In this document: piece by piece, positions 10,664-22,700 of the stretch
Layout of the letters: every line of letters starts with the position of its first letter
How positions within the stretch are numbered: position 1 is the stretch's first letter
NCBI RefSeq assembly: GCF_003473485.1
Contig: NC_053046.1
Location: 1,002,001-1,066,000 of the forward strand
DNA length: 64,000 bases
DNA from: Medicago truncatula
Taxonomy: Eukaryota > Streptophyta > Magnoliopsida > Fabales > Fabaceae
Direction of reading: 5' to 3'
Position numbers and translations under genes: made by a program
Notes under the pieces: generated by a model
The model's database searches: none
What the model saw: only the letters and a program-made list of their open reading frames with translations
What the model was told of the DNA's origin: nothing

Positions 10664-11164
10664 GGCTGTGCACACAAAAAAATCAATAAGAAAGCGTGAA
10701 ATGAGCAAAACCTAATACAAAAAAACAGATGAATATTAAACACAAGCATGCATATAAGCAATAAATTGTCTAAAGCTGTTCCTATTTACCATATTTAAAT
10801 GTCTGGACTAATGTTTAATCATTTCATAGTGAACTAATACTAATTCATTTTACACATTAACCTTATCAAGTTTGACTAAAATGGTGCACAGAAAGAGTAA
10901 TGGCCAAGGCTCACACAACATAGCGTACCAGTATCAGGATAATCGAGGAAAATTCTCACCAGCTTCAGAGGGAAACATGTGGATCTTCCAAAAAAGAATT
11001 AAAACAATATCACATATTGGGACCTAGAAAATGTACGAAAATCACAAACATTGGAGGAGGTATACGGTTCTTGACCTTATTTTCCCTATGAGTACAGCAC
11101 TATACCCTTGTTCTGCTCAGAAGTAAAGATAAAAAACTGAAGATATCAATAACATGCCCGAGAT

Positions 11165-11471
11165 CAGCACAATATAGATATTATAATGATTACCCTTGAT
11201 ACAATTTGTGCAATGTGTTTAGAGAGAGACTATGAAATCTATTTTCAGATTTTCTCTTCTTTTGATTTTTCTGAATGATACAACAAGCAACACTCTATTT
11301 ATAGATTGTTCTATGTAGAGCCAAGAGTCTAACTAACTAACAACCGTCAGTTAGTTAGTTACAACCAGTCATGAGTCAGTTACAACTCACAAGGGAATGT
11401 ATTAGATGTGGCAAAGACTATGTAAGCTCTTGTGAGCTTGAGTTTGACTATTCCTTTAATAACCCTTGACA
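11165..11471 (-). repeat. Possible solo LTR
   Basis: Read on the minus strand, the segment starts TGTCAAGGGTTATTAAAGG. It carries a TATAAATAG box near 11296-11304 followed by a leader-like Thr/Ser-poor stretch, a layout seen in plant copia LTRs. The imperfect tandem TTAGTTAGTTAG tract sits upstream of the TATA box. I could not find a matching target duplication or a primer binding site, so a promoter of an unknown gene is an alternative. Confidence 0.35.
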
Positions 11472-13079
11472 TCTAACGTGAAAATAATTAAAAGAATAAA
11501 ATCCGTAATATCTATAGCTGCTTCCGTTAAGATTATAGTCGGTGATATAATGGGGCCTGCATTTTGTATTGGGATTTTAAAATTGCCAATTTTGATTGAA
11601 ATGGTTTCATGTTGCTGCAAGACAAGATTTTGATTGTGCATACATACATTGTAGATTAAAAATATTAAAAGTATATGGTTTATGTTAAATATCAGTTCCT
11701 TTTGTACTTTCAGTTTCAGGTAACTTCCATATCATGTACATGTGCTTGCATGTTAACTGTTTTGACACTTATTTTGAGGAACATCAAACTGAAGTCAAAG
11801 GTGATGCGAAATAGCTATGAAGCACTGAGAATGATACTCAGAAAACTCTAAACAGCAATTTGAAATGCTAAAACAATACACTGGTGATTTAAATGGGGAC
11901 AGTTGATTTAGATACATGGGGAAAATGTTTAAAACAATCAAGTGAGTCATATGAAGAATGTCTACCTTTGGTTTTCTGCCTCCCCTAAAAATCTGATAAA
12001 TGATTTGCTCAGCAATATTTTAGCCCAAATCAATGTATACTTTCATAAATTTTAATATATTAAATTAAATTACCTTCTAAAGCATAGCAGCCGCCCTCCA
12101 AAACTATATCGCGGAATAACATATTCATTAATACTCATCAAAATTCATTGCTACTAATATTTTAAACATAATAAAGCAAATAAGTTCTAGCCACCAAGGC
12201 TCAAAATAACACATCTCTGTGACCATCCTTCTCCTCCCCTGATTGATACGACTCTTCTCCCCTGTTTTCTACAACTATGCGCCAACAGTCCACTCTATTA
12301 TGGCCTCATCTCACTGATATGATCATTGAGGATGATATACTAACTTGGAGGGATTTGCTAATGTGGCCGGGGCTGATGAGCCAACAACAGTCACTGGGGG
12401 CCAACAAAGAATTCAGAACCAAGTTCCCCCTATAGGCACACAGAACATAGAAGAACAAAAGGAGGATACACAATAGAATGCACGTGACAATGATGAGAAA
12501 ATGCTTGAACGTGATGATGGGGAAGATCTTGAGCGTGATGATGATGATAGTGATACCATTTAAGGAAACACCTGTGTATTTAATTAAATGCTTAGATGTG
12601 TCATTTGAACCTTGGAGGCTAGAACTTATTTGCATTTTTCTTTAGATTATGTTTGAAATATTATTAGCAATGAACTTTGATGATTATTTATGAATGTGTT
12701 TTGTTTTGTGCATTCTGCTATTTTTGTTATAGTATTGCTTCCCTAGACTTCAATGTACTGGCCATAGCATTTTGGGGGCCGACCGCTACGCTATCTGCTA
12801 CTGACTACATAGTTTGAGAGAGGCTATCCTCCCTTCTCCGTCCCTTTCATCCTCCCTTTCCTCTCGAAGTCCTCCCTCCTAACTCTCAAATAAAACCTTA
12901 ATGTTTGAAGCAAATGAACTGCACAAAGACCAAAATCATACAAGCAACTAAAAACTCTACGATGGCAATTTCAAAGTGAAATATCCTGAATTCTAGTTAA
13001 ATAATTACTAATCAGCACAGAAAACGCTAAATACAACCTATGCACACGAAACAAACAAACAACAAGAAGTTTTATTACA
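11472..13079. other. Spacer with a decayed transposon-like frame
   Basis: No intact gene. On the plus strand about 12333-12563 a frame with one internal stop ends in a strongly acidic tail of repeated ERDD units before TAA. It looks like the C-terminal relic of a transposon protein but I cannot name the family. Confidence 0.35.
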
Positions 13080-13225
13080 CTAAATGGGGTCGGCTACATG
13101 GATCAAATTAACCATAAGGTTAACGGAGGCCGCTATAGATATTACAAACTTTTGTTCTTTTAATTATTCTTAATAGTTTCACTTATAGTTTTTCTAGGTC
13201 TTCATCTGCCTATGCGCACGAAAAC
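13080..13225 (-). mobile_element. LINE reverse transcriptase C-terminal relic
   Basis: The minus strand holds GRPRKTISETIKNN in broken frames. Beyond it lies the DNA motif CATGTAGCCGACCCCATTTA, which in plant LINEs corresponds to the HVADPT end of the reverse transcriptase gene and its 3' tail. The copy is short and decayed. Confidence 0.5.
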
Positions 13226-13255
13226 TCAATAAAATAAGGGGGAAGCAAGTTAATT

Positions 13256-15875
13256 GTGAAATGTAGCTTACTTGATGGTGGCACCAATGAAATGTTTGAT
13301 TGCTTCACCAGCTACGACCCTGTTGACCAAAGTCAAGTGCATGGAAATGGATATTTCAATATCAATTTAAATAAGTAAATTAAAAGTAATGACTAAAATG
13401 GAACCAACCAAACAGAGAGAATCGGAAAAAAAGAGAAAAAATACAACTTTGGACAGAAATTGAACCTCATAGAAGGAAAACCGAATGGTCTGAGCAGTGT
13501 AACCCTAAACCTTCGACAGAATCTTGTTTCTGCACTGCGGCGAAAGAAGAAATTATTACCGAGTGAAGTTAATTAATGGACTATTAATGGACCAATTAGC
13601 TTGCATGGTGGTAATGTACTCGGCCGAGTTAGACTTTGCAAGGCCCAAATTTGGTGTGTTCAAAAAGTTTGAGGCCGAAGTCTCAACTATTAACTCGCTT
13701 TTGGGCCTGAGTATGACATTTTTAAATATAAATATGTTTCGTTTTGTTGTTCAACTCTGCCATATGGCAGTCACCCATTGAATGTTGACGTGTCAATCCA
13801 GCATCACATGACACCAAATATGACATGACATGAAATTTGGATGAGAACATGGCACCCGAGAGCAAAAATTACAAGGAGGTAATGTAAAAAAAAAAAAAAA
13901 AAGGTAAATTATAAAGACCAAAACCAAAAAGTGATCTTATTACAGATACCAAAAATATAAATTACCCTTAAGTAAATAATCTAACATACCTTTAAATAGA
14001 CTCATTAATTAGTAAATCAATAAAACTAAGTTCTATTTTGAGATATAACATGACAATTTAGAGAAACTAACTTTCTATCACATTCCCTCAAAAAAAACCC
14101 TCAAAAAAAAAAAAACTTTATATGACATCATATTTTAATTCTATTTTATAACAGCCAAGTGCTTAATAAGCTTAATCGTTTGGGAGAACACGAGTTTGGT
14201 TCCTGAGTGGAATGATTCTTGGTCAAACTTTACTTAACTTCTGGCCGAACTCTGAGTTATCAGGACCCTTTATCCTAGAACCAGAGGGTTAACACTATAA
14301 AAATCTATTTTATAACTATACATTTAAATATGTTCAGAATTAATGTAGGTTAATATGTTTGAACTACTAAAAAGATCACCAAACTTATAATTTCATATTT
14401 ATACTTATATGGTTAAGAGTATTCCAAGATTATGTACATAAGTCTTAAAAAACCCTTTACAAAATCGGTTACTCATTATGTTCAAGTCATTCGTATATCA
14501 TCGAATGTGAAATTCTTAACATGCAATTTACATTCCAATCAACTCTGTGAAATGTAGCTTACTTGATGGTGGCGCCAATGAAATTGTTGATTGCTTCACC
14601 AGTAACAACCCTGTTGACAAAATTGGAGTGCATGGAAATGGAGATTTCGATATGAAATTAAATAAAAAAATTAAAAGTAATTACTTTACTAAAATGGAAA
14701 TAATAAAACGGAGAGAAGAGAAAGAATAGAACCTTGAAGAGGATTGAACTTCGTAAAAGGAAAACCAAATGGTCTGAGATGTGTAACCCCAAATACTGCA
14801 TCGAAAGAAGAAATTATTGGCTAATGAAGTTAATTAATGGACCATTAATGGACCAATTAAGACATAGCTTGCATGGTGGTAAACGTACTTAGACATTTCC
14901 AAGGCTATGATAGATATGTTCAAAAATTCCAAAGCCGAAATCTCCTCTCAACTATTGATTCCTTTTTGGAATCTTCAAAAATATATAGGGATACTTGCTA
15001 ACAGATAAATAAATAAATGATCATTGTAAATATCAAGAATTTTGTTTTTAATCCTTACAAAAAAAATATTGCACTTTTTTAACATTTTTTTTAGCATTTT
15101 TAAGGACTAAAAACACTAACACAAAAGTTTTACAGAGGATTAAAACTGTTAATAATTTTTTTACAAGGACTAAAAATGTTGACAGAAAAATTTAAAGGAT
15201 TAAAGAGTGAGGTTTTATGTAGGGATTAAAAACAAAATTATGGATATTTATATGAATCATTTACTTAATTAACTCTTTTTAAAAATATATATGTTTCGTT
15301 TTGTTAATCATCTACATGACCAGTCATCGAATGTTGACATGTCAACCCAGTGTCACATCATCTAACTTGAATGAGAACATTGTATGATGACTACAACAAT
15401 AAGAGTTTTATAATACAAAGACATATTTTTTTTAAAAAGATTACAAGAGATTAAAACCGAAAAGTGATCTTATTAAGAGATCAAAAATATAAATTACCCT
15501 TAAGTAAATAATGTAAATATCTTTAATAGACTAATGAGTTAATAAATCAATGAAATTAAGTTTTATTTTGAGATTTAACATGACATTTTAGAGGATCTAA
15601 CTTTCTTTGACATCATATTTCAATTCTATTTTATATAAATCAAGTGATTAAAGTGGTTAATGATCTCCGCCTTGGTACCAATTGGCCGAAACAACCCGAG
15701 GTCAATTCTTGACCTGACTATTGTCATTTTTTGGTTAAATATGTCGTTCATTAGAGTGCAAAGGGAGTGATATATAAATCTTAGAAAACCTTTTACAAAA
15801 TTGGTTGATTTTGTAAGGTGAAAATTGTCCTCGCTTAAACTTATGTTCAAGTCATATATCATCATTTGTGGAACT
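13256..15875. repeat. Tandem duplication, two units of about 1.3 kb
   Basis: Unit 1 (about 13256-14525) and unit 2 (about 14546-15875) align along their length, starting at GAAATGTAGCTTACTTGATG. Both keep a minus-strand frame reading NRVV-GEAI--FIGATIK before a TAAGCT sequence, and both keep blocks near 13930 and 15455 (AAAGTGATCTTATTA). Unit 2 alone contains an inverted-repeat insertion at about 14990-15280. The short conserved minus-strand frame (about 24 codons) is not a family I recognise; it could be an exon of an unidentified gene. Other frames in the region are unsupported. Confidence 0.7.
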
Positions 15876-16524
15876 CTTACCACACCATTCTCCCACGCAC
15901 ATGAATAGACATCTAGAGCGTGACAAAGTTCTCTAATAGAGAATGGTGCAAAAGATCACAAAAAAGACTTGTAGAGTGAAATTTGCTTATACTTATAAAT
16001 ATAGGGGATTTCTTTCCCCTCCCTTCTCCCTTCTCTCTTCTCGTGCACTCTATTCGAATTATAAAATCCATAAATTTATGTTCAAGTGATATCTCACAGT
16101 TCAACACATGTAACTGGTGCGACTCGCAGTTCAACACACCAGTTAAATACACGGAAAACAGAAATCTCTCAAAAAGCAAAGGAATCTGAGTCAAAGCCTC
16201 AAAGGCCTAAAAAACCGGTTTGGTTTAAAATGGGAAAGCAGTATCGATTTCTATTTATATTGAATGATATGATATTAGCAATTGCAGTGACGAACATTCA
16301 CAACAACACAGATTGTGACCAAGACTGGAATATCATTAACAGCATCCTGGGAGACAAATACTTTGAAGTAGCTGTCTGTGTATTAAAATGAACAATAGTC
16401 TAAACTCTAAAGCATAAAGTTAAGATGAAAGGATCAAGGATCTGGTTCAATTTCGCTTTACCAATAGGAAAATAAGACAAACGATTTGCAGGCTTACAGT
16501 ACAAAGCCTCTAAACAAAATGGCT
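15876..16524. other. Spacer 3' of RDM1 copy C
   Basis: No separate gene is seen. The part from about 16270 to 16395 (AGCAATTGCAGTGACGAA and following) is the 3' flank shared by all three RDM1 copies and marks the edge of the duplicated block. Confidence 0.5.
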
Positions 16525-19055
16525 TCAAGATGTGTCCTCCAATTTTGGGAAAATGGAATCAATAAACCCATGGTACATTGGGTCCTTTTTCCAGAGATCA
16601 GCAATATGAAAATGTGATGAGGTTTGTCGATGGATTTCTTCCATGAGCCAGATGGTGGATTCTGCTTTGCGCGGATGAATTATGTCGTCCAAGGGCGTAT
16701 ATTCGTCCTCACTGCCGATTCTCAATTGGTCCCATTGCTTAAGGAGGATATTTGTGAGGTAATGAAGAGGCTGTCCATATAGCTGCTTGATGGATCTACC
16801 TAATCCCATCCATGAAGTAAACGGGATGAGAGAGCCTCGACTACTTGGGATTGGGATATGCTTCATGTAATCCTGATACATTGCCGCCCGTCTTGTGAGT
16901 GCATCTGTGTATAATCATGACTTTTTAAATAAGTGAATTCATAGGAATAGGAAGCAGACTAAGATTAAAAAATTAATTGAGAAAGCCACACACGTGCTAT
17001 CTAGAAACCAATAAGACAAAGGGGATTTTAAGGTGAAGGCTAGTATTGAGAAGTAAAAACAAATTAAGTTTTATAAAAATTGTAACAGCTATGAGTTATG
17101 AGCAATTAATTCAGAATATCACAAAGTCTTTCAAACTTTAATGTGATTAGTAATGAAAATAAATTATGTGTTCTATCAGCTGATACATTTTAAAGTAATC
17201 CTCAATGTAAATATTTTGAACACAGTGATACATAAAATGAAAAACTCCTTATCAAAATGCAACACATATTATATTGACATTGAAACAACACAAAAGCATT
17301 GCATAGAAAAGTATCCCCTGACAATCAGAAATACTAAACATCATATAAGAAAGTACTAACATGTGAGAAAAACAAAACAATGTATCAGTTATAGTTCAAC
17401 TATCTGACCATTTAAAGTTACCCCTTCTGCACCACAGTGAGAACTTAGCAGTTTAGGTGACTGTGCTTTCTGGGGTTTACAGTTTTCAATAAGGTGCTAA
17501 GCCTAAGGTATGCCTTTGACTGCTCTGGTCTGACCAGGGAAAAATGTAACAACATACCATAAAAGAACAATAAATTCATATATCAGTACATTTCTATCCA
17601 GAATTACACCTAGGATTCTATGCTTATTTGAGCAGGTAAGAAATACAGAGAGAAGGGAAAATAGATATGAATATAAATGATAGAGGATGCACTGTATCTT
17701 TGACGCCTCCAAGAGATCAAAAGCGACGAGGAGGAGTGTGAATGAGTTACAGCCATCCCAGTTTTCGTGGTAGAAAACTACGGTGAAGTGACTTTCATTC
17801 TCCAATTGTAATCTACCAAATGTTATTACATGATTGATCACCAGGGGAAATACCAGCTGTACCGTATGCATACTGCAGTTCAGCCTGAAACAGATTGCAA
17901 CGCTAGCACTAGTGGAATTGGTTGGCCCCCTCCTTATGATGATTCGATGAAGCTCAATTGTGATGGACGGTTGCAAATAACGGAACCAAAGTTGGCTGCG
18001 GAGGGATTATTCGCAACAGTAAAGGCGAATACATTCTTGGATTTTCAATGAATTTGGGGGAAAAATCTGTCATCATATCAGAATTTTCTGCTATTTACTA
18101 TGGTTTAAAGCTACTTGATGAGAAAGGTTTTTCCAAAACTTTGGTTGAAACCGATTCGTTAGAGGCCTTGAGTAATATGCAAATTGGATGTGTTTCTAAT
18201 AATCCATGCTGGGCTACTACGAAAGTAGTTTGGAAACTAGTAAAGCAGATCGGATGTGTGTAGGGAAAGCATATCCTCTGCAAGGCGAATCAAGTCGCAG
18301 ATGCTTTCAGCAAAGAGAATTTGAATCAATCGATGCATATGCATATTTTTTTCAATGTTCATACGTTTTGTTATTCTGAGTTTGTAGCTGATAATTAAAG
18401 TACCCTGTTTGCTAGAGGTTTATAATTTCGTTTCTTCGGGTTATCCCCCTTTTGTTCATAAAAAAAGGGAAATATCATATAGGGATATGAATTGGTAGGA
18501 TCTATATAAAATATTACACTATTTGTCCTTATACCCATATTTTTTAAAATACCCGCGTCCAAACCCATACCTTCATACAACTTTAATTCTTGTAGCCACA
18601 ACCTATGGGCACCTCTCTTGGCCGAGATTTGAACTTTGGTTCGCCAAGTTGTGGGAGTCTAACCCCTGATGGTAGTTACCCACATTTTAGAGTATTTTGT
18701 TGTAACTAATTAATTAATTTGATAGATTAGTACAACATAAATGCAATTGCAATACAAACATTTAACTAGATTAAAGAAGTTTGAAATTCAAAAAGTAAAA
18801 CGCAATAAATATGTTGTGCATGCGATTCCTACAAGTTGAATTGAAAGAGAAACAGATATGAAAACAAAAATTGAAAAGGAATAGAAGAATAATACCTAGA
18901 GAGTTGACATCTGAAGAGGGATTTGGAAGCGGAATGTGAATGTGAATTGAAGGAAGAACGGTGGCGACATTAGGGGTTTCATTTGGTGAATCATCAGAAG
19001 AAGAAGAATCTGATACATCAATTTCATCTTCATCCCATGGAAATGGCCTCTTCAT
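16525..19055 (-). CDS. RDM1: RDM1 (RNA-directed DNA methylation 1), copy C
   Basis: A two-exon gene, 179 aa. Exon 1 is 19055-18896 and exon 2 is 16904-16525, joined in phase 1 across a GT-AG intron of 1991 bp. The product would act with DRD1 and DMS3 in nuclear RNA-directed DNA methylation (family knowledge). Exon 1 encodes [20 protein letters not shown], an acidic serine-rich head. Exon 2 holds the conserved core: [46 protein letters not shown], and [13 protein letters not shown]. The core is slightly closer to Arabidopsis RDM1 (DYMK, FID) than copy B is, so this may be the ancestral locus. The long intron has taken in a retrotransposon RNase H fragment on the opposite strand. The 5' untranslated side has a (CAAA)n tract right next to the start. 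Confidence 0.85.
17920..18400 (+). mobile_element. RNase H-like (non-LTR retrotransposon type) relic in RDM1-C intron
   Basis: The plus-strand frames, joined across one frameshift near 17990, give an RNase H fold of the plant RVT_3 type: GWPPPYDD...KLNCDG (first Asp), [29 protein letters not shown] (Glu), VETDS (Asp) and [10 protein letters not shown] (last Asp). The catalytic residues are visible but the frame is broken and a stop follows IGCV. It is antisense to RDM1-C and, with its flanks, largely explains why this intron is about 1.1 kb longer than in copy B. Confidence 0.65.
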
Positions 19056-19060
19056 CTCAA

Positions 19061-19088
19061 CAAACAAACAAACAAACAAACAAACAAA
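19061..19088. repeat. (CAAA)7 microsatellite
   Basis: Seven tandem CAAA units lie 6 bases upstream of the RDM1-C start codon, inside its probable 5' leader. On the minus strand they read as a GTTT repeat. Confidence 0.9.
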
Positions 19089-19449
19089 CCCTTCTTCCTT
19101 CCTTCCTGCTCAACATGCAAATTAAGCTTAAGTTAAGATTATTTATATCAATCAATCAAGTAAATTCAATTTTAAAAAAAAAAAAAGGAGAAAGACTTAG
19201 ATTACTATATAATTCAGCTGAGAAAGAAAGAAAGAAAGAAAAGAGCTTACAAAATGATTATGATTATTTGGAGTCAGAAATTGATGAGACTGAGAATGAG
19301 CATCGAAGAACTTCACACAAATAATACTGCCTCTGCCTCTGTCCCTCACACCGTAGGGTAGTAGTAGTAACTATGTATGTTGACTGTCTTCACCCAACTT
19401 TCTTTACTACACTACGCAGTACACACACGTTTTTTCTTCTTTTTTTAAT

Positions 19450-19944
19450 GTTAAATATATTTTTGGTCCTATAAATATACCAACTTTTCGTTTTAATCCT
19501 TTTAAAATTTTCCTTCAACTTTTAATTCCTAAAAAATTTTCCATCTTTCCTTTTGGTCCCTCTTTTAAAGTAAACTCATATGCAGAATTCATATTTTTGA
19601 ATCAAATTTTTCAGAAAAAATCATAATATTATAATAATCTCTCCCAAAAAAATTAGAATTTTTTAACAAAACATGAATTTAATATGAATTTTTATATTAT
19701 TTATGGTTAAAAATTCATATATAATTTATGTTTACTTAAAAAATTCTATTTTTTTTTTGGAAAATATTTTTACAATATTCTACACATTTCTGTACAATTT
19801 CATTAAAAAATACTAAAATTTACTTTAAAATAGGGATCAAAAGTAGTGATTTAAAATTTTATAGGGACTAAAAGTTGAAGGAAAATTTTAGAGAGACTAA
19901 AACGAAAAGTTGATATATTTATAGGGACCAAAAACATATTTAAC
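19450..19944. repeat. Foldback MITE (GTTAAATAT...ATATTTAAC)
   Basis: Inverted-repeat element of about 495 bp. The left arm reads GTTAAATATATTTTTGGTCC and continues with AACTTTTCGTTTTAATCC. The right arm is the complement, with GGGACCAAAAACATATTTAAC. It lies about 400 bp upstream of RDM1-C. Flanks are T-rich and the target duplication is unclear. Confidence 0.75.
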
Positions 19945-20624
19945 CCTTTTTTTTATTAATAAATAAACACACGTTTTTTTCTTTTGCAACGCTGTATAAA
20001 AATAAAGAAAAAGTGGCTAAATAATATGTTAAAATGCATTCCAATTCAAATGCGTCGTTTCGCTACTTCTTTCTATTTATGTTATTTTACGATTTTGTAT
20101 ACGAATGAATGAGAGGATAACGTGTGTATATATATTTTTTTTTTTAAAAAAACACAAAGTAGAAGAATCCCGTGTTTAATTAAATTTCGTAAAATAATAA
20201 ATTATCAAAATTTAATATTTTTACAAACAAAATTTGCTCTAAAAACACTTTTTTTTTTTTTTTTAAAGCAAGAGGGCCAAAGCCCAGCTCTAAGAACACT
20301 TAGGCCGCGTTACTGGGTGAGGAATGTAAGCTCACTATGACAATTATGTGTGAAAAAATTGAGGATATCAAGTCTCATCTCTAAGAAGGATGAGGGTATT
20401 GTTTTGAACTTTGTTTAAGTGGGTTCCCTCCCTAACTGCATAGATAGAGTTATCTCTGAGATTTTGAATGTTATGTGTGAATTATGATAATGACGTTCTA
20501 TTTTAAACAAATGCACAAGTGCATGTTTGTATACATGCGAGTGTGTATGTTAATTTTTAATGCATATAATCTTCAATATAAAATTGTGCAAAAGATTAAT
20601 CATCAGTTTTTTAATACAACCTAA
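19945..20624. other. AT-rich spacer, no gene seen
   Basis: Nothing beyond short unsupported frames and homopolymer runs. Confidence 0.4.
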
Positions 20625-21053
20625 AATATAATAAAATAAGATGAGGGATCCATTGACTCTAAGGTAAGTCTCCAAATCTTATCCCTTTATTTTATTTTAA
20701 TCTAATGGTTCAAACACATGAACCCTAAATTATGTTCTCCTACACTATTTCTCTTCTATTCATTTGTTTGCTTCCTGCAATTGATGAAAAATCTAACCTC
20801 TCCCATGTATCGTTTCACTCTCATTTTTTGGATGCTATCATCACCCATTTCAATTCATTAATTCTAGTAATGGTTTTCGTTAGTTTTGTTTCTTCTTTAA
20901 CTTTCCTCCTGCAATTATTTACAAACATATTTTTAGGGATGTGATTGATGTTGGTTGTAACAAACATCTTGGTTTTTTAACGGATCTTAGTTATTGTTCT
21001 CCCCCTTCCTTCCCTAGCAGTCATTAGTCTCCTCTTTAATGTTTTAGATTGTT

Positions 21054-22354
21054 GGCTTAATAGGTCATTTGGTTCCCTAATTAATTTCAAGTTTTCATTT
21101 TGGTTCCATAACTAATAAAACTCATGTTTTGGTTCTTCATGTTTGTCTCCATCAGTCAAATAAATCTTGATAGTTAACTTTTACCCCCCAAAATGTTATG
21201 GTGGACCAACCTTAAGAGTGGTCCACCATAGATCCTATTAATTATTTAATCTCAATCCTTTGATCTTTCTTCATCTTCTTCCTCAATCTTGTTCATCATT
21301 TTCAACATCACATTCATCAACACCATCATTATCTTCATCATTTTTTCAGAAAAATTCAGAAACCTCGACCATCATCAGTAAATGGAAAATTCTTTACTCT
21401 TTCCATCATCATTCATCAACAACAACAACATCATCATCACCATTAATTTCTATCAATAACAACCCCAGAAAAACAAACTCAATCCAGTTTACTAGAGAAA
21501 CAACCGTAAAGTAAAATTGCAGCAAACAAGGCAAATAAGAATAGAATGAAGAAGGATTGAATTCAAAGAACCCTTCTTTCTACTAGCACGAACCATAATT
21601 GCAGAAGCTTTTTATTATTTCAACAACAACAACAAAAATGAAATCAAATTGGGTAAACGTGAAATTGAATACAAGGATCCCAAATAAAAATTTAAAGATC
21701 CCAAATCAGAAATACTAGAAATTCCAAAATTTGGCAACAAAAGAATGAAGAAGGATTGAAATCAAAGAATTTCATAGAAATGAAAACGTGGGTCTCAATC
21801 TAAGCTATCCAGGATCACGAAAATGAGAACGGTGGATGAGAAGAAAGTTCCAGATTCAATTGGAAGAAAATAAGGGTTTGTGGGTTCAATCCTGAGTGAG
21901 TAACGATGGAGAGAAGAAGAATCATTAACCTCTTTCGTCAACTTCCTTCTGCACCACATCATCATCCAAATGACACCGTTTTGGAGAAGAAGAATCAATC
22001 TTTTTATAGGTTGTTTAATTTTTTTGACTGTTTTTTTTTTTTTTGGTTTGGTGTTGATGAAGAAAGTGAAAAAATTAGTTGTTGATGGTTCACTGTTAGA
22101 TACAACGGCCCTTCGAAATCTAATCGTCCTTTTTTGGAAAAATAGATCAAAGGGTTGAAATTAAATAATTAATAGGATCTATGGCGGACCACTCTTAAGG
22201 TTGGTCCACCATACACATTTGGGGTTAAAGTTAACCGTCGGGATTTATTTGACTGACGGAGACAAACGTGAGGGACCAAAACATGAGTTTTATTAGTTAT
22301 GGGACCAAAATAAAAACTTGAAATTAATTAAGGGACCAAATGACCTATTAAGCC
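21054..22354. mobile_element. Foldback MULE-like element 1 (9-bp TSD TAGATTGTT)
   Basis: A 1301-bp element with long terminal inverted repeats. It begins GGCTTAATAGGTCATTTGG and ends with the complement ...AATGACCTATTAAGCC. A perfect 9-bp direct repeat TAGATTGTT flanks it (21045-21053, 22355-22363). The 9-bp duplication and GG...CC ends point to a Mutator-type transposase acting in trans. The arms extend about 200 bp each (matching through GTGGTCCACCAT). The centre holds Ser/His-rich frames that may be captured host sequence, with no transposase. Confidence 0.88.
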
Positions 22355-22700
22355 TAGATTGTTTAACCTCCAATTTTCAAGAATAAATAAGACAATCACA
22401 ATGAAATTATGTGAGTCTGAATTGTAATGGCTCCTGATGAATATAAATTGGCTGGGGAATCTTTATTGGAACACATTGAGAACCCTAATTCAAATCATTT
22501 GGGGCTTCATAATCTCATATCCCGTCAATCAATACACTAACGTAATAAAAAAAAACAAAAAATCGTTGAACTTTGTTGCAGTAGGAAGTAGATGATGATG
22601 GTGTTGTAGTCCTGGATGATGGGAAAAATTAGTCTAGATGAGTGACAACGGATGAAGAAGGATATTCAAGTGAGGACTATGTTAGTGATAATTAAATGAA

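Noticed and set aside
17503-17976. Minus-strand frame of 157 codons in the RDM1-C intron
   Set aside because: It overlaps the RNase H relic on the other strand, is not conserved in copy B and has no domain; possible only as repeat sequence.
18983-19324. Plus-strand frame of 113 codons with a QTNKQTNKQT run
   Set aside because: It is antisense to RDM1-C exon 1 and is generated by the (CAAA)n tract.
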